Positions 45,022 through 55,681 of a stretch of DNA of 64,000 bases are shown in pieces. The first letter of the stretch is position 1. Each line of letters begins with the position of its first letter. Location of the stretch: the NCBI GenBank assembly GCA_964036195.1, contig OZ038454.1, positions 25,158,315-25,222,314 on the forward strand, given 5' to 3'. Below the pieces are notes generated by a model. The model saw nothing but the letters and a program-made list of their open reading frames with translations. It was not told the DNA's origin and ran no database searches. A program made the translations under genes and the position numbers. The stretch comes from Sphaerolaimus hirsutus (Eukaryota > Nematoda > Chromadorea > Monhysterida > Sphaerolaimidae).

Positions 45022-45879
45022 TTCAAACCATTCCCGCCGTGTCACATGAGGGATGCATTGATCGTGGAAGCCCACGCGGGCGATCTAGGCGCACATAGTG
45101 GTCGATATTGCACTTTTCGTCTGTTGTCGGTGTTTGCAGCGTGGCCTGGAATGATGAAACAAGTTCAGGCGTTTGTGGACCAGTGCGACGTGTGTCGAAA
45201 GACGAAACCGCAAAAAGCGCCACCATTTATTCCATTGCCATCCGAAGTTGAGGTTGTGCCTTTTCGAAAAGTAGGTGTGGACTTGATGACACTTCCAAAA
45301 TTTGGTCGATATACTGCTGTACTTACAGTGGTAGATTATTGCACCCACTTTGTACTGTTCACTCCCATTACGCAGCACACTGCCGCCAATGTGGCCGACG
45401 TGTTCCTGCGCAACGTGATTTACCGATATGGTGCGCCGCGCCATGTCGTGTGTGACCAAGGGGCGGAGTTTGTAGGCAAAGCATTCCAAGTGTTGGCTGA
45501 ACGCTTGGGGTATAAAATACATTTTTCGCTGCCGCGAAGTCCGCGCGCCAACGGAATGGCAGAGCGTGCACACCGCACGCTCCAACAAATTTTGCGCGCA
45601 CACTTTTTAGAATTAGGTGCCATAGATGAAGTCGGCGAATTGACAAAGTGGAATTGGGTGGATGAGATTGCGCAGGCTTGCTTAAAATACAACTGCACCT
45701 TGAATATAAGCACCGGCTTGGCGCCATTCCAAGCTTTGCATGGCTACATGCCTGACTTGATAGTGCGCGTAGGTTCAAAATTGCAACGTGTCAGCGGGGG
45801 CGTGACTGAGATAGGGGAGTTACAACGGCTGAAATGCGCGCCAACACTGTACGCGACAAGACCTTGTCGCAGGAGATAA
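45022..45879 (+). CDS. gypsy integrase
   Basis: HHCC zinc module: EAHAGDLGAHSG with QCDVCRKTKP. Catalytic core D,D,E: VGVDLMTLPKFG, VVCDQGAEFVG and RANGMAERAHRTLQ. It inserts the DNA copy. The frame is lost near 45830, where a second frame (45834) takes over; a one-base shift is the simplest explanation. Confidence 0.9.
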   Translation, partial: FKPFPPCHMRDALIVEAHAGDLGAHSGRYCTFRLLSVFAAWPGMMKQVQAFVDQCDVCRKTKPQKAPPFIPLPSEVEVVPFRKVGVDLMTLPKFGRYTAVLTVVDYCTHFVLFTPITQHTAANVADVFLRNVIYRYGAPRHVVCDQGAEFVGKAFQVLAERLGYKIHFSLPRSPRANGMAERAHRTLQQILRAHFLELGAIDEVGELTKWNWVDEIAQACLKYNCTLNISTGLAPFQALHGYMPDLIVRVGSKLQRVSGGVTEIGELQRLKCAPTLYATRPCRRR

Positions 45880-46316
45880 CTACCAAATTAGAGCCGGGCT
45901 GTCAAGTTTATGTCCAGCGTCATTTTGACTCTCTGCACTCCGCATCAAAAAAATTGGCTCCAATTTGGTGGGGCCCTTATGTTGTCACTGCCGTCTTTAA
46001 TAATGTAGTTCAGGTGGAAACCGATGGTGGAACATGGTTGATTCCAATTGATAAGGTTTCTGTGTACAGGTCCGACTCGTTACTGGAGCGCCCGCGCGCG
46101 CCGCCGCCGTCGAATGCGCGCTATGCGACCCGCTTCAATGGCTGTTTTTTTTGTCGGCTCTCGGACCACAAATGGGCCACCTGCACCAAACGAAAAATAA
46201 AGTTGTTTGTACAGCCCATTAAGCGTCTGCATATCATTGCGGAAGCTTTGGCCGAGCGCACTGGCGAAGAATATTGCCAGGGCAGTTTGGTCAGTTTACA
46301 GTGTGACTCGTGCTAA
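45834..46316 (+). CDS. Pol C-terminus: GPY/F module plus a CCHC zinc knuckle
   Basis: KLAPIWWGPYVVTAV is the GPY/F motif found after the integrase core in gypsy elements. About 50 residues later comes CFFCRLSDHKWATC, a perfect C-x2-C-x4-H-x4-C knuckle. Such a knuckle normally belongs to Gag; at the end of Pol it is unusual. Ends at TAA 46314. Confidence 0.75.
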   Translation: MRANTVRDKTLSQEITTKLEPGCQVYVQRHFDSLHSASKKLAPIWWGPYVVTAVFNNVVQVETDGGTWLIPIDKVSVYRSDSLLERPRAPPPSNARYATRFNGCFFCRLSDHKWATCTKRKIKLFVQPIKRLHIIAEALAERTGEEYCQGSLVSLQCDSC

Positions 46317-46365
46317 TGTGACGTTGTTGATTTTTATTTAGAAAACTTTAGAAAAAAAAAGAAAA

Positions 46366-46581
46366 ATGAGAATATTGGGAAAAGTTTTCATTGGTTTTAT
46401 TTCATTTGGTGGATTTTGGCTTTTGAATTTTGGTGTTGTGTTTAACCAATTTGTTCGAGTGGCTTTGCATTCTTTTTCTTTCCCTGTTATTTATATCATT
46501 TCCAGTTCTTCACTTATTTATGTTGCACTTACCTATTTAGCGCTGTGGTGTTGGTGGACTAGTTTTACTTCGGTGAGATAG
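46366..46581 (+). CDS. Small hydrophobic frame, doubtful
   Basis: 71 codons, very rich in Phe, Leu, Ile, Val and Trp, with room for two membrane spans. It lies between pol and the first exon of the extra gene, so it may be the rest of an envelope gene or only AT-rich intron sequence. Base use is AT-rich, unlike the exons. Confidence 0.2.
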   Translation: MRILGKVFIGFISFGGFWLLNFGVVFNQFVRVALHSFSFPVIYIISSSSLIYVALTYLALWCWWTSFTSVR

Positions 46582-46610
46582 ACGTGGGCGACGTTGCTTT
46601 GCTTATTTAG

Positions 46611-49600
46611 CTCGACGACCAGCGTGTGGCGGCCTACATCAAGACGCTTGAGGATCACCCCACCCAAAGCGACAACTCGGTGCGCACGGCCATCGCGTTC
46701 TTCACGTCCAACTGGTTCAAGTTGACCGTGTTCGACATGGACGCCCGCCCAGCCGAGGAACTGGCAGCCCTGATTGGCGAGCCGATCTATGCCCCGCGCC
46801 CCATCATTTCAGACTTGCCTGACTATGCGCGCCGCGGGCCCTGGCGCCGTGCCAGCCAGCGAAAAATGCGCCATGCGCAGTACTTGGCGCCGCGCGTCGG
46901 TTTTCTTTGCTTTGGTATTTACTAATTTTGGCTATCCCCGTATTCTCAAACTTAGAATTGGGTAATGTAGGGCACCATGCTAATGCGAGCCGTGATGGAG
47001 CCCAGTTGGGGCCAACCGGCACCCGAGTTGATGGATCTCCCCTGGAAATCAGACACGCGCTTGATTTTTCAGCACATGCCCCGCAACGAGCATGCTGCGT
47101 ATGGCCTGGCGAACAACTTCCGTCAGGAGCCAACGCCGATGCAAGCCGCCACGCACCCGAATGCTCCGCAGGTACTTTATGGCGCATTTTGAAGTCATGA
47201 GAAAAATGACGGTATGGTACTGTCACAGGTTTACCGCCCCGAACCGTCCATCCCCTTGGAGCTGACGCACACCGAGTCGGCCAAGCACGCGGTCAGCTCC
47301 GGCAGCACTGTCGCCGCCGCCACGGATAAATTGGACGTTTTTTTGGGGGGGGGGGGGGAAACGCGTCATGCGTGAAGGTGTGAAGTGCCATGCGAGAAGT
47401 CATGTGTAATTGTGGTGATGAAAAGAAAACTGAGTAGACGTTTTGTGAGTATTTTGCGAGTTAAAAAGTTTTTATTGAGTTTTGGAAAAATTGAGTGGAC
47501 GTTTTGTGAATATTTTGCGAGTTAAAAAGTTTTTATTGAGTTCAGTAAATTGGTACGCTCAATTACGTTGTGGAAAATGGTTATCGACAAAAACTTTTCC
47601 AGGCCTGTGGCAAGGGCGCACACATGACGCTGGAGCAGGTCAAGCAGGGCACCAGCATGCTGTATAGCCTGCTGGATCCGGCGAGCACAATCGCACTCAT
47701 GGCGCGCAAGCTTGGCAAAACCGAGTGGGGCCAGCAGAGGGTGAGTGTCTTGTTAAGAGTGTGAGATAAGTGGAGGGAAATGGAACTCGTGTGAGAATGT
47801 CGTCGGTACCGCGCAGGCGCCCACCTAGGGTGTCAAATTTCCGTTTCCGTTTTCCGTTTCCGCCTTTCCGCAGGAAAATTTTTTACCTTTCCGTTTTCCG
47901 TTTTCCGGCAGCCGAAAAATTTTTACCTTTCCGTTTTCCGTTTTCCGGCAGCCGAAAATTTTTTACCTTTCCGTTTTCCGTTTTCCGGCAGCTGAAAATT
48001 TTTTACCTTTCCGTTTCCGTTTTTCCGGCCCATTTTTCCGTTTTCCGGCTGAAAAATTTTTACCTTTCCGTTTCCGTTTTACCAGGCCATTTTTCCATTT
48101 TCTGGCTCGATTTTCAGTTTTCTGGCATTTTTCCATTGTTTTTCCAATCTGTATTTATCTTCAATTGGCTCATTGCATTGTGTTGTTTTTGTCTCTTGGA
48201 GCAGCATTGACAACTGGGATTTCAGGGTCAGTGAAACAGGTGCTGTGAACCCAATATGCTGACACCAATAATTTATTCAAGTTTCATCTGGTTGGTGTTG
48301 TGATGCTGTCAATTTGCAATTTTGGTGTTGATATTGCCAGCATGTCTGTTCAGTGATTTTATTTCATGCCCATTACTGCGACAATTTTATTCACCTTTGG
48401 ACTCCTGTTGTTTTCTGCTATTTCATTCATGACTGATCTGGAGTTTGACAGCCATTCCCTCATGTTCATACAACATTGGTTAAATAAAGCTTTGACTTTG
48501 TAATATAGTTCTAAACTTCAACTTCATTCGTGACACTCATGATGAAGTTATCGACATAAATGTTGTTTATTATCATCACCAACTGGTTTCGTTCCCCTTC
48601 ATTTTCTTCATATTCATTCATGTTGTTTATTGTCACATTTAAATGGTATTTTATGACTGCTCCCAAAATTGCTGGGCTGCAGACAAGTCCAAACAGTACC
48701 GTTTAAAACAAAGTACTATTAAGTTATTTTCAGTTACTGGTTTTGAGGCATCTTTCAGCCAGAAAAATCGTGTGTAGTCTCTAGCTTGGTCATGCAATCC
48801 TATTTGCAAAAATGTCTTTTCAATATCGGCAATTAATGCTAGATTGCCTGCCCTGAACCTCAGGAGTAAGCCCAGTGCTAATGGTGTTGTAATTGGTCCT
48901 CTAAAGAGGCACTCATTGAAACTGGGCTTACCTGCCGACCCATCGTACACGATTCTGCATGATGTTGATTTGCCTGGCGTGATTACTGGCTGGTGTGGCA
49001 GGTAATGAATCCCCTTGTTGTCTGTTTTGTTGTCACAGATCTCAATTATTCCCTTTTCTAGTTGGTCGTCCAAAACTTTCCGGTAATGTTCGAATAAGTT
49101 TGGATCTTTGTTGAATCTTCTTATCAGTGATTTAAACTGCACCAAGGCTTCTGCTTTTCCTGTGGGCAGGTCACTGATACTCTATTTATACAGCCAGTCA
49201 ATATAGTATTGTTTGTTGTTGTTGTTGAATTTTATGCTATTTATTATCATCTCCTCTGCAATGTTGTCATCAATTGCATAGGGGTCATCAGTGATTCCCA
49301 CTGCTTCTAGACTGTGAAATTGTTGTAGTGTTTCCTTTCCTATGGCCACTATGGCTACTTTTTGATGATTTTTTGTTGGTTCAGTAAAGCTTGAACTACA
49401 AGTGAAGTTACAGGCATGATCCATAGTTACAGAATGTACAGCTACCACAATCAAAGCCAAACAAGCAAACCTGCATGCAGGTTTTCCTTCTGCAAATTTG
49501 TCTATTACCGTGCTAATTTCACTTTATTTTTTTCCATTTCCGTGAAAATTTTGCTTTCCGTTTTCCGTTTTCCGGCATTTCATTTTTCCGTTTTCCGTTT

Positions 49601-50278
49601 TCCGGCTGACAATTTTTTTTTACCTTTCCGTTTTCCGTTTTCCGCTGAGTGAAATTTTTTTACCTTTCCGTTTTCCGTTTTCCGGCAGATTTTTTTTTTT
49701 TACCTTTCCGTTTTCCGTTTTCCGTAAAGTGAAAAATTTTTACCTTTCCGTTTTCCGTTTTCCGTAAAAAAAAATTTTTGACACCCTACGCCCACCCCAG
49801 TGCCTGACTCAGGCCCGCTGCCTCCGTACCTGCCGGAGACGCAGCCGAGCGACCCGCAGCCCACCGTTCTGCCGAAACCGCCCGTAGCAGCCGTGCAGCT
49901 GTTCTGCTCGGTTGTCAGCGTGGCGTCCAGCCTGGAGGGCGAGGCCGGCTCGCCGCCCCCGTCGTCGCCGGGCAGCGCCGGCACACTTGGCTCCCAGCTG
50001 TTGTTCGACGACGCGGACGACACCGAGCTGATTGAGGCTATGGCGGGCAACATGGGAATGGATGAAGTGAGTTCTGGGAGTGGAGTATTTTCTGAGTAGA
50101 TAATGAAAATATTATGGACGATGGGCGCCTCTGGAGGAAACACAGCATAAGTCCGGTGAAGGAAAACTGTTTGTTATAGGATGCGGCCGCGATCGACGCG
50201 ATGCTGCAGTCGCCGGCAGACAACACCGAGGACTGGGCGGACCCGGAATTGGATGACCTGCTCCCGGAAGAGGACTAA
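46611..50278 (+). CDS. Extra spliced gene inside the LTR element, product unknown
   Basis: Exons: 46611 to about 46910 (end unsure), 46971-47171, 47229-47336, 47603-47740, 47817-47825 joined to 49797-50066 (split by a hAT element), and 50180-50278 with TAA. Acceptors (tatttag, aatgtag, gtcacag, tttccag, gcgcag, gttatag) and most donors (CAG|GTACTT, AGG|GTGAGT, GAA|GTGAGT) are good; exon 3 ends at a weak GTTTTT. Exons 2 to 5 are whole numbers of codons and all join in phase 0. The roughly 380-residue product has no cysteine pattern, membrane span or Env motif. Parts read FFTSNWFKLTVFDMDARPAE, QVKQGTSMLYSLLDPAS and a Pro-rich segment. The end is strongly acidic with scattered Leu/Met/Trp (EDWADPELDDLL), like an activation domain; that is inference. 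No start codon exon was found; it may be spliced from the element's leader. Not recognised. Confidence 0.6.
47826..49788. mobile_element. hAT-type element, 1.96 kb, inserted in an exon
   Basis: Ends TAGGGTGTCAAA and TTTGACACCCTA, exact 8-bp duplication cgcccacc (47818-47825 and 49789-49796). The arms are arrays of TTTCCGTTTTCCGTTTTCCG. The centre holds BEL/Pao pol sequence on the minus strand. With the element and one duplication removed, the exon reads on as A-P-T-P-V-P-D-S. Confidence 0.9.
48651..49460 (-). pseudogene. BEL/Pao retrotransposon pol fragment
   Basis: Two minus-strand pieces, 49460-49182 then 49145-48651, separated by one stop. The first has FHSLEAVGITDDPY (the lead-in to Pao RT), the second HYLPHQPVITPGKSTSCRIV, YDGSAGKPSFNECLFRGP and ALIADIEKTFLQIGL, all typical of the BEL/Pao RT palm. 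It stops before the YxDD motif. A retrotransposon piece carried within a hAT-type element is a nested capture. Confidence 0.85.
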
Positions 50279-50605
50279 GGAGACCTGGTTTTGGTAAAAG
50301 TTGAAGGGGCGTGATTTTTTTGTTTTCGTTTTAATCGCTGTATTTTGTGTATGTACAATTGGATTGCTAATTTTGGGGTCGTTTTTTTGTGTCAATTAGA
50401 GTGGTAAAGTAGCCCCATTGAGTGTTTTTGGGTCCTATAAGTGGCCTTTTATGTACAGAATTGCTCAATTTTGCTAATATTGGATTGCAGTGTTTTGTAT
50501 TTTTTTTACTGTCGACATTGCACTCGTTTCACCAGTCAGGGAAATTGTCATAATATTACTAAGGGGTAGAGAAGGGTACGTTTTACCGGGACACCGTTTT
50601 TTTTT

Positions 50606-50621
50606 TGGGGGGGGGGGAAAT
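50606..50621 (+). promoter_or_regulatory. Polypurine tract
   Basis: A run of eleven G followed by AAAT stands right before the 3' LTR, where plus-strand synthesis is primed. Confidence 0.75.
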
Positions 50622-51075
50622 TGTAGGGTTCGTAGGCAGCGGTGATTGGCTGCAGGCTATTTTCTGTGTTTTTCGTATTTTTTGTATTTTTGTGAAGTTT
50701 CGAAAAGTTGGTAGGTCTTGTAGGGTTTTTCCTTGATTTTAAGGAAATGTTGGCGCGCGTATAAATAGTGCCCGTGATTTTGAATCGCCACTTGTGTTTC
50801 GTAACTTTGGCAGCGTGTGTAAAAATTAAAAAGGAAAAGTTTAACTTTTGGCCCGTTTTTGACACTCTTGCACTTGAAACGTTCACTTGACGCCATGTCA
50901 TCGCGCCGTGTGTCTTTGGGTAAGTTGGAATAGGTCTGAGAGTCGGTTCTGGTCACTTGTCGTTGCTTGTCTACCTCGCCTTGGTTCTCGCTACCTGTTG
51001 TTGGGGTTTTGGCCAAGTGCCAACTTGTCAGCGTCTTTTCGGTATCTGCAGTCGTTCTCTGTGGCGTTTGCTACA
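50622..51075 (+). repeat. 3' LTR, 454 bp
   Basis: Same ends as the 5' LTR. It has 38 extra bases (around 50960-50997) absent from the 5' LTR, otherwise close. Confidence 0.9.
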
Positions 51076-53360
51076 CCGTGTTCATTAATTTGCATTTGAA
51101 AAAATTGCAGTTTTCCCACGAAGTCACGGTGAAAACTAGTGTGCGTAGGCACATTGGATCAATGTCATCCATATGTTCTTGTGTTTTGGGCACTATGTGA
51201 ATGCAATTTCTACCTGGCGTATTTACTGTTGGAGGTGCCGTTCAATTGGAGGCTGCCGTTCTATTGTTTTCGTGAGCGCAAAAACATGCCAAAACCTGCC
51301 GTTCTATATTGGAGGTACCGTTCATTGGAGGTATGCCCTTCTATTAGAAATAATACTGTACCATACACATAAATAGTAGCTAAATACAAAAAGTCTTTGT
51401 AGCTTCCAATGCATGAAGTCCAACTGAGCATCTTAACGAAACCGAAAATGTCTACGTAAAATTAATTATATTAGAAAGGATAATAATATGATCCGAGATA
51501 TGTATGTGATGAAGTACCGTATTTCCTCGAAATACCCCCTGGGGGTGATTGTTTCAGAGTGAGAATTTTGAGGGGGGGTTAGACGAGGGGGGGTATTTCG
51601 AGGGGGGCTTATTATTTCGCCAGAAATTTTTTGAAATTCCAGTACTAAACTGTCGTCTGTAACGTACACAGCAGAGTTGCGAAAGCGTATTTACGCTTAC
51701 CCGAAATACCCGGGTAAATGGGTATTTATACTTACGCTTACGCTTATGCTTTCATAAAATACCCGTACGCTTTATTACGCTTTGCCGGCCGAAATACCCG
51801 GGTACTAAAAGCGTAAAAAAGTTTTTCACATGGTCCAGTTTTATGCTTTTGTAAAAAGTGTAAAAATATAAAAAAGAAAGTGAATGAAACTGCATACCAA
51901 AAAGTGACTGCATGTGTGCAGTAATGCACTGGAAATCGTGGCACATGTACAAATTGTGTCGCAATATGAATGTCACTTTTATACTGTGTCCTCGGGCAAA
52001 TTATTTAGATGGCTTTAGAATAGAAATTTTGCGGCCGAAAATGCACGACGTCCGAGTTCGAAAATGAAGATGACATAAGTACGTAGTATGTCTTACGTTT
52101 ACGCTATTAGAAGACATGTGGTAAGTATTTATGAGAATTAGGTATAAATACATCGCAAAAATCGACAGCACAAAGTCCGAGTACAGAAATGAAGATTGAT
52201 TAACTGTCGCTGTCGATTAATTGCTATCAACATCTAAGGGCAGACTACCAAGTGGACATCCGAAAAATGTCGCTGAAAGCTTGATTTTGAACGAATTCAC
52301 TGAGCAAAAACTCCCTGAAATTTTTTTACACTTACGCTTTATTTTACGCTTTCCTAGGTATTTAAAAAATACCTTGCGCTGTCAGTATCCACACTCAAAA
52401 TTTGGAAAGTGTATTTACGCTTACACTTACGCTTTCCAAAAATACCGGTATTTTAACAACTCTGGTACACAGACGTAGAAAAATGCAACAATAACTGCTA
52501 TATATAAGAGTCTACTGAGTTATATATGTGTGTAACACTGTTCCAAAGTAACAATTCATTGTTTTAACGTGCATTGCCCGAATCACAAACCGCAGTTTTG
52601 TCATGTACGTTGTCTGTACGCTCAATTGGGGGGGGGGGGTATTTCGAGGGGGTGGGTAATTATTTCACAGTGTCCATTTTGAGGGGGGTATTTCGAGACG
52701 GGGTGGGGGGTATTTCGAGGGGGGGGGGGGTATTTCGAGGAAAAAGGGTAACGGTAAGTACCTAGTAAATACCTAGGGTCCCTATTATCTTTATCGGATA
52801 AAACGATCCGTACGGTCTAAATAAACGAAAAAAATGTAAATTTTTCGGCGATTGCCGTCAATTTTATGTTGTAATTGATGAGATAAAATCGACCGAGTTC
52901 ATCAAAAAATCGGAAAACATGGATTACCGATTCCTGAAAAATGAATGTAATGTTAGCACTTGTTCACGACAAATTTTAGAGTTACATCTTCATCTGATGT
53001 ACCTAGGTAGGACCGTCTTTCCTCGAAATACCCGCCTTGAATAAACCCCCCTTGAAATACCCCCATGAGTGTTCGAGCTGAGGCAAAAATTAACCCCCTG
53101 GTGGTATTTCGAGGAAATACGGTAAAAATAATTCATGTTACTGCGTGGCTCAGTTTTTCCTTTCAGCGCAAATTTTTCATTTTACTGTAAGTTGGGTTTT
53201 AATAATTAAGAGTGTATGATGCCACGGCAGATGTGCCTAACAACAGTCGCTTCGAATCGAAACTGATAGATGTTTGCACTGATGCATTGTCATGTGCCAT
53301 TCAAACATGAGAATGAGAACTAGGTAGTGATGGAAAAGTGCCTGGAAAAATGGTGTCATG
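51076..53360. repeat. Right part of copy B, collinear with 18165-20730 of copy A
   Basis: Collinear non-coding sequence with the G-run elements. Copy B lacks some of the extra G-run units of copy A and contains the hAT element at 51672. Confidence 0.75.
51672..52464. mobile_element. hAT-type element (CAGAGTTG family), 793 bp
   Basis: Ends CAGAGTTG and CAACTCTG with the exact 8-bp duplication gtacacag (51664-51671 and 52465-52472); copy A has a single gtacacag at about 19196-19203. Dense TACGCTTACGCTT and ATACCCGGGTA words near both ends. No transposase. Confidence 0.9.
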
Positions 53361-53734
53361 GTCAACGATGGCAAAAACACACATATTAAATTTGGAAACT
53401 CATTGAGTTTCCGTGTTTTTGTTTAACACAGAAACACAGAAACTCAACAATTTTGAAAAACACGGAAACTCAAATGAGTTCTTTTTTGGAGAACACGGAA
53501 ACACGGAAACACAGAAAATACGGAAATGTTTTTTTGAGTTTTTTTAATCCAAGCAATTGAAGGCACATGATTTGAACTGAACAATGTGTGTATGTGCATA
53601 CATAAGGTATGCATGTATGTATAGTGTGTAAATATGTACATAGTATCCAAGTTCAACGATGAAAAAAGTATCCAAAAAATAATGGTGTCCGCATCTCCTC
53701 TGGTGGTTTGGACAATATTAGGGACCGTGAAAAT
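53361..53734. other. Junction of copy B and copy C
   Basis: Starts with a lone left end of the AACGATGGCAAA family and goes on with GAAACTCA/ACACGGAAAC repeats and ATGTATGTA words. Neither copy A nor copy B has it, so it marks the duplication boundary. Confidence 0.5.
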
Positions 53735-54790
53735 TATAGAGGGGGTCGCTGTATATGTGAAAAAATTTTGCGGCGTTTTCACTGTCCTGCACAGGTCCGG
53801 CCCCCAGTTTATTTCTTACGCTACGGCTTGTAAAAGGGGCGTCAGATGCCAATAACGCCTCAGGAAAATGGTGCTAAGTGCTAATGACCTTCTCAAATGG
53901 CGCCAGTGCCAGGGCGCCATTTTATCACTAATCCTGATGCCTTGATATTTTTTCCCAATCCCAAACCTTAAATTTTAAACTGCTTTTTTCGCTTTTATTT
54001 TGTGACAAACTTGACCCGCTGGTTTAGGGTGTTTTATAGAGGAAGGTTTAAGGTTCCAAGTTGCGTAAAGAACTATACCCCAAAAATGCCTCATTAGAAA
54101 ATTTACTTGGGGTTAATTCAAAATAGAAAATTTTGACAATTTTTGTTCCTGTAATGGCGTAATTTTGACATCATAACGTTCACCCCAAGTAAATTTTATA
54201 ATTGAGGTATTTTAGAGGTAAAGTTTTTTATGCAGCTTGGAACCTTATACCCCACTCTTAAAAACATCCTAAACCAGTGTGTGAAGTGTGTAAAAAAATA
54301 AAAGCAAAAAGTGAATTTTTAAATTTGCCAAGTTCTTTTTCTTGTCTGCTGCTTAGGGGGTGGGTGTTTGTGGAATGTTTGTGGCTTAGGGCCATGGCAC
54401 TGGCGCCATTTGAGGTAGCCAAGTGGTGCCACGCCATGGCACCTATTTCCTGTGGCGTTATTGGTGCCTGACACCCCTTTTTCAAGCCATAGCGTGAGAA
54501 AAAACTGGGGGCCGGACATGTGCAGGACAGTGAAGACGCCGCAAATTTTTTTCACATATACGGCAACCCCCTCTATAGTTAGTCGCCGCTGCCCCATTTA
54601 TTCATGACGGGTAGTGGGGGGTTGCACCTATATACCAACAAGTATTAGCTTTCCACCCCACCCACAACCAGAGATAGGGGTGCGAAGTGAAAATAAAAAT
54701 AGGGGGCCGGACTTGATCGGGAAGGTGTTTATTTACAAGGTAGTTCCATTTCAAGCATCCAGATTCAGAAAGGTTCAATTGACAAATAGG

Positions 54791-55593
54791 CAGAGTTGCG
54801 AAAGCATATTTACGCTTACCCGAAATACCCGGGTAAATGGGTATTTATACTTACGCTTACGCTTACACTTTAATTAAATACCGCTTTATTACGCTTTCCC
54901 GGCCAAAATACCCGGGTACCGAAAGCGTAAAAAATATTTCACATAGCCAATTTTAATGCTTTTGAATAAGCATAAAACTACAAAACAGAAAGTTAAGTAG
55001 AACGTGTAGAGATAAAAAGTAACTGCGTGTGTGTAGAAACGCTCTGAAAATAGCGTCACATGTACAAATCCTGTGAAAATATGAGCACAATGTGCCTACT
55101 GGCTAAGTATAGAGTCTAGAAATTTTGCGGTTTCTGAATTCGGAATTTTGGTGCCATAATTGATTCTGACGACGATGTTGTCACCATTGACAGCACTAAG
55201 TCTCAGTTAGAAGATAACGCAGACCAGAGTGCCGCTGCTTTAAAACACCATAACATCCTAGCGCAGACTACCAAGTGGGTGTCCTACTAGACCCCTGGTG
55301 TTGAACAATGTTTATTTGTTACGTTGATCGTGATCTTTGATTGTGTTGATAAAAAAATGTGAAAATGAATGGAAACAACGTATGAACTTATCTAAAAGTG
55401 AATGCAAAGGTGTTTTTTGATCCTCAACAGCCAGATCACTTTCTAAGAAAAAGTTTACGCTTACGCTCTATTTTATGCTTTCCTAGGTATTTTAAAAATA
55501 CCTTACGCTTTTAGTATCCATACTCAAAATTTGTAAAGTGTATTTACGCTTACGCTTTCGCTTTCCAAAAATACCGGTATTTTAACAACTCTG
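54791..55593. mobile_element. hAT-type element (CAGAGTTG family), 803 bp
   Basis: Same ends as 51672-52464, exact 8-bp duplication caaatagg (54783-54790 and 55594-55601); copy B has the empty site at about 33290. The centre differs from the other member. Confidence 0.9.
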
Positions 55594-55681
55594 CAAATAG
55601 GTAATACAAATATGTAAAAATTTGAACACAGCTCATCGCAATTCACTCCCGTATAGATTTCAGATAGAAACATCAGGCCAT

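Larger units (their letters stand above)
39570..51075 (+). mobile_element. Ty3/gypsy LTR retrotransposon, 11.5 kb, with an extra spliced gene
   Basis: Complete limits: 5' LTR, tRNA-Gln primer site, gag, protease, RT-RNase H, integrase with GPY/F module, an additional multi-exon gene, a G-rich polypurine tract and the 3' LTR. Flanks ctgt and ccgt; copy A gives the empty site at 18165. A 1.96-kb hAT element later entered the extra gene. The gag-pol frames are broken by frame shifts and TGA codons, so this copy is probably not autonomous. The LTRs differ by one 38-bp indel and scattered substitutions. Confidence 0.9.

Noticed and set aside
46366-46581. Envelope protein of the gypsy element
   Set aside because: Only a short hydrophobic frame is seen, with no surface-unit cysteines, cleavage site or fusion motif; reported only as a doubtful frame.
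47770-48210. 146-codon Phe/Arg/Pro-rich frame
   Set aside because: It is a reading of the TTTCCG array of the hAT element at 47826-49788.
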